Of a stretch of 6,008 nucleotides of DNA, positions 4,196-6,008 are shown one piece after another. A program made the translations under genes and the position numbers. The DNA lies in the NCBI GenBank assembly GCA_017643325.1, contig JAEPNS010000223.1:1-6008 (forward strand), written 5' to 3'. This stretch comes from Alphaproteobacteria bacterium. GTDB taxonomy: Bacteria; Pseudomonadota; Alphaproteobacteria; UBA6615. The stretch's first letter is position 1; each line of letters starts with the position of its first letter. Under the pieces are notes generated by a model that ran no database searches, was not told the origin of the DNA, and saw only the letters and a program-made list of their open reading frames with translations.

Positions 4196-6008
4196 ATGCC
4201 CCCGACCGACACCACAGCGCCGCCCGCCGCGAGGCACGAACGAGCCACGGGCACCAGCGGTTCCACCGTCAGTGTTCTGCTGCCGACGGCGGTCGCGGGC
4301 CCGTACGACTATCTGGTGCCGGACGGCATGGGCCTTGAACCCGGCGACTATGTCCATGTGCCGCTCGGAAACCGGGACATGATCGGCGTCGTCTGGGGCC
4401 CCGGCCAGGGTGACGTGGACCCGGCCAAGCTTCGGCCGGTGGAGGCCAGGCTCGACACCGCACCGATGCCAGACGAGCTGCGCCGTTTCGTCGACTGGGT
4501 CGCCGCCTACACGTTGAGCCCTCCGGGCTCGGTGCTGCGTATGGCCATGCGGTCACCGGACGCTCTCGCGCCGGCGCGCCCGATGACCGTTTTCCGGATC
4601 GGAACCCTGCCCGACGACATGCGTGTAACTCCGGCACGCGCGCGGGTCTTGGAGGTCGTGGGCAACGGCCCGGCCCTCCCCGCAGGCGACCTGGCCCGCG
4701 AGGCCGGCGTCTCGACCGGGGTCATCAAAGGGCTCGCCGATGCCGGCGCGCTGGTGCGCGAGGACGTCGCACCGCCACCGCCGTTCGCCCTGCCCGATCC
4801 GGACCTTGCCGGACCCGAGCTTTCCGAAGACCAGGCCGCTGCGGCGCAAACACTGCGGGACCTGATCGCCGAGGACCGGTTCTCGGTCACGCTGATCGAC
4901 GGTGTAACAGGCTCGGGCAAGACCGAGGTGTATTTCGAGGCGGTGGCGGAAGCGCTCAGGGCCGGCAAACAGGTACTCGTCCTTGTGCCGGAGATCGCGC
5001 TCACGCCCCAGTGGCTGCAGCGCTTCGCGGCGCGCTTCGGCACCGAACCGGCGGTCTGGCACTCAGAGCTTGGCCAGGTGCGAAGGCGCATCACCTGGCG
5101 CGCGGTTGCCACCGGCAATGCCCGGGTCGTGGTGGGCGCCCGGTCGGCGCTCTTCCTGCCGTTTTCGGAACTGGGCCTGGTGATCGTCGACGAGGAACAC
5201 GAGCCGGCGTTCAAACAGGAAGACGGGGTGCCCTATCACGGGCGTGACATGGCCATCGTCCGTGCGCGGATTGCCGATGCACCGGTGGTGCTCGCATCCG
5301 CCACGCCGTCGCTCGAGACACGAACCAATGTCGAGCGAGGACGGTACCGGTCGATCGTCCTGCCCGAGCGATTTGGAGGCGCGACCCTCCCGGACATCGC
5401 CGCCATCGACATGCGCGAGGCGGATCTGCCCGCGAACCGCTTCATCTCCTCCGCGCTGCTGGCCGCCCTCGAATCCACGCTTAAGGCGGGTGAGCAATCG
5501 ATGCTCTTCCTCAACCGGCGCGGCTACGCCCCGCTGACGCTGTGCCGCACCTGCGGTCATCGGATCGAATGTCCGAGCTGCAGCGCCTGGCTGACCGAAC
5601 ACCGCTTCCGCCGTCGCCTGCAGTGCCACCATTGCGGCTTCGAGACGCCGGCGCCCCATTTGTGCCCGTCGTGCGAACAGCCGGACACGCTCGTGGCCTG
5701 CGGCCCCGGGGTCGAGCGCATCGCCGAGGAGATCAGCGAGCACCTGCCAGCGGCACGGGTCGGCATCATGACAAGCGACACCATGCGCGGCCCGGAATCA
5801 GCACGGGAATTCATCCGCGCCGTCGAGGACGGAGAACTCGATATCCTCATCGGCACCCAGATGGTGGCGAAGGGGCATCATTTCCCCAACTTGACGCTGG
5901 TCGGCATCGTCGATGCCGATCTCGGACTGGCAGGCGGCGACCTGCGTGCAGGCGAGCGCACATATCAGGTGTTGCGGCAGGTCTCAGGCCGGGCCGGCCG
6001 GGCCGAGC
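4196..6008 (+). CDS. priA: Primosomal protein N' (PriA replication-restart helicase), 3' end outside window
   Basis: A 3'-to-5' superfamily 2 DNA helicase that recognises stalled or collapsed forks and reloads the replicative helicase. The frame is open to the window end, giving 604 residues; E. coli PriA has 732, so roughly 130 are missing. Seen in order: the N-terminal fork-binding domain (PYDYLVPDG, VHVPLGNRD, about 24-125); a winged-helix region (about 145-195); Walker A GVTGSGKTE (236-244, K242); the DEEH box (332-335) followed by AFKQEDGVPYHGRD; motif III SAT (368-370); and four CxxC pairs (C450/453, C459/462, C477/480, C490/493) binding two structural zincs. Motif V is GTQMVAKGHHFPN (553-565) and motif VI is QVSGRAGRAE at the edge. 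No key residue is missing. The start is ATG at 4196; an in-frame TAG at 4190-4192 rules out anything earlier. This leaves a polar, Pro/Ala/Thr-rich lead of about 22 residues before the usual family start. Confidence 0.96.
   Translation, partial: MPPTDTTAPPAARHERATGTSGSTVSVLLPTAVAGPYDYLVPDGMGLEPGDYVHVPLGNRDMIGVVWGPGQGDVDPAKLRPVEARLDTAPMPDELRRFVDWVAAYTLSPPGSVLRMAMRSPDALAPARPMTVFRIGTLPDDMRVTPARARVLEVVGNGPALPAGDLAREAGVSTGVIKGLADAGALVREDVAPPPPFALPDPDLAGPELSEDQAAAAQTLRDLIAEDRFSVTLIDGVTGSGKTEVYFEAVAEALRAGKQVLVLVPEIALTPQWLQRFAARFGTEPAVWHSELGQVRRRITWRAVATGNARVVVGARSALFLPFSELGLVIVDEEHEPAFKQEDGVPYHGRDMAIVRARIADAPVVLASATPSLETRTNVERGRYRSIVLPERFGGATLPDIAAIDMREADLPANRFISSALLAALESTLKAGEQSMLFLNRRGYAPLTLCRTCGHRIECPSCSAWLTEHRFRRRLQCHHCGFETPAPHLCPSCEQPDTLVACGPGVERIAEEISEHLPAARVGIMTSDTMRGPESAREFIRAVEDGELDILIGTQMVAKGHHFPNLTLVGIVDADLGLAGGDLRAGERTYQVLRQVSGRAGRAE

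Noticed and set aside
4507..5214. Ser/Arg-rich minus-strand open frame of 235 codons
   Set aside because: It is antisense to the priA N-terminal and Walker A region, with composition typical of a wrong frame and no domain.
5063..5743. Long open frame on the minus strand (226 codons)
   Set aside because: It lies opposite priA, whose helicase and zinc motifs are unmistakable. The predicted protein is Arg/Gly/Ala-rich and resembles no family; it is a shadow caused by high GC content.

Overview
The window is chromosomal DNA from a GC-rich bacterium, most likely an alphaproteobacterium. The evidence is the high G+C at third codon positions, an LpdA of the type seen with alphaproteobacterial 2-oxoacid dehydrogenases, and the neighbourhood of priA divergent from a small transaldolase, a DUF484 protein and a Xer recombinase. 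I cannot place it to order or genus. Coding density is very high. No tRNA, rRNA, IS element, CRISPR array or phage gene was seen.

Layout, left to right. (1) 1-422, plus strand: the 3' end of lpdA (dihydrolipoamide dehydrogenase, E3), with its dimer interface and catalytic His-Glu pair. (2) 434-823, minus strand: a stand-alone CheY-like receiver, convergent with lpdA across an 11-base gap. (3) 824-973: a divergent intergenic region with an imperfect inverted repeat. (4) 974-1690, plus strand: an FkbM-type SAM-dependent methyltransferase. (5) 4081 down to 1687, minus strand: a three-gene unit in the order transaldolase, DUF484 protein, XerC. A 20-base gap separates the first two genes, and a 22-base overlap joins the last two. 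(6) 4082-4195: the divergent promoter region between the transaldolase and priA. (7) 4196-6008, plus strand: priA, the primosomal helicase, cut by the window end just after helicase motif VI.

The right half is a genome-maintenance neighbourhood. PriA restarts collapsed replication forks, and XerC resolves the chromosome dimers that fork repair by recombination can create. The DUF484 protein has no established function but is a known xerC neighbour; in E. coli the order is dapF-yigA-xerC, with yigA in this family. The transaldolase is a metabolic passenger at the head of the unit. The left part joins a central-metabolism gene, an orphan response regulator and an accessory methyltransferase with no evident functional link.

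I found no previously undescribed system. The points most worth checking are the active-site residues that make the 'fsa-like' gene a transaldolase rather than a fructose-6-phosphate aldolase, the two convergent stop codons sharing one CTAG inside an inverted repeat, the DUF484-xerC coupling, and the FkbM gene as a possible local insertion.
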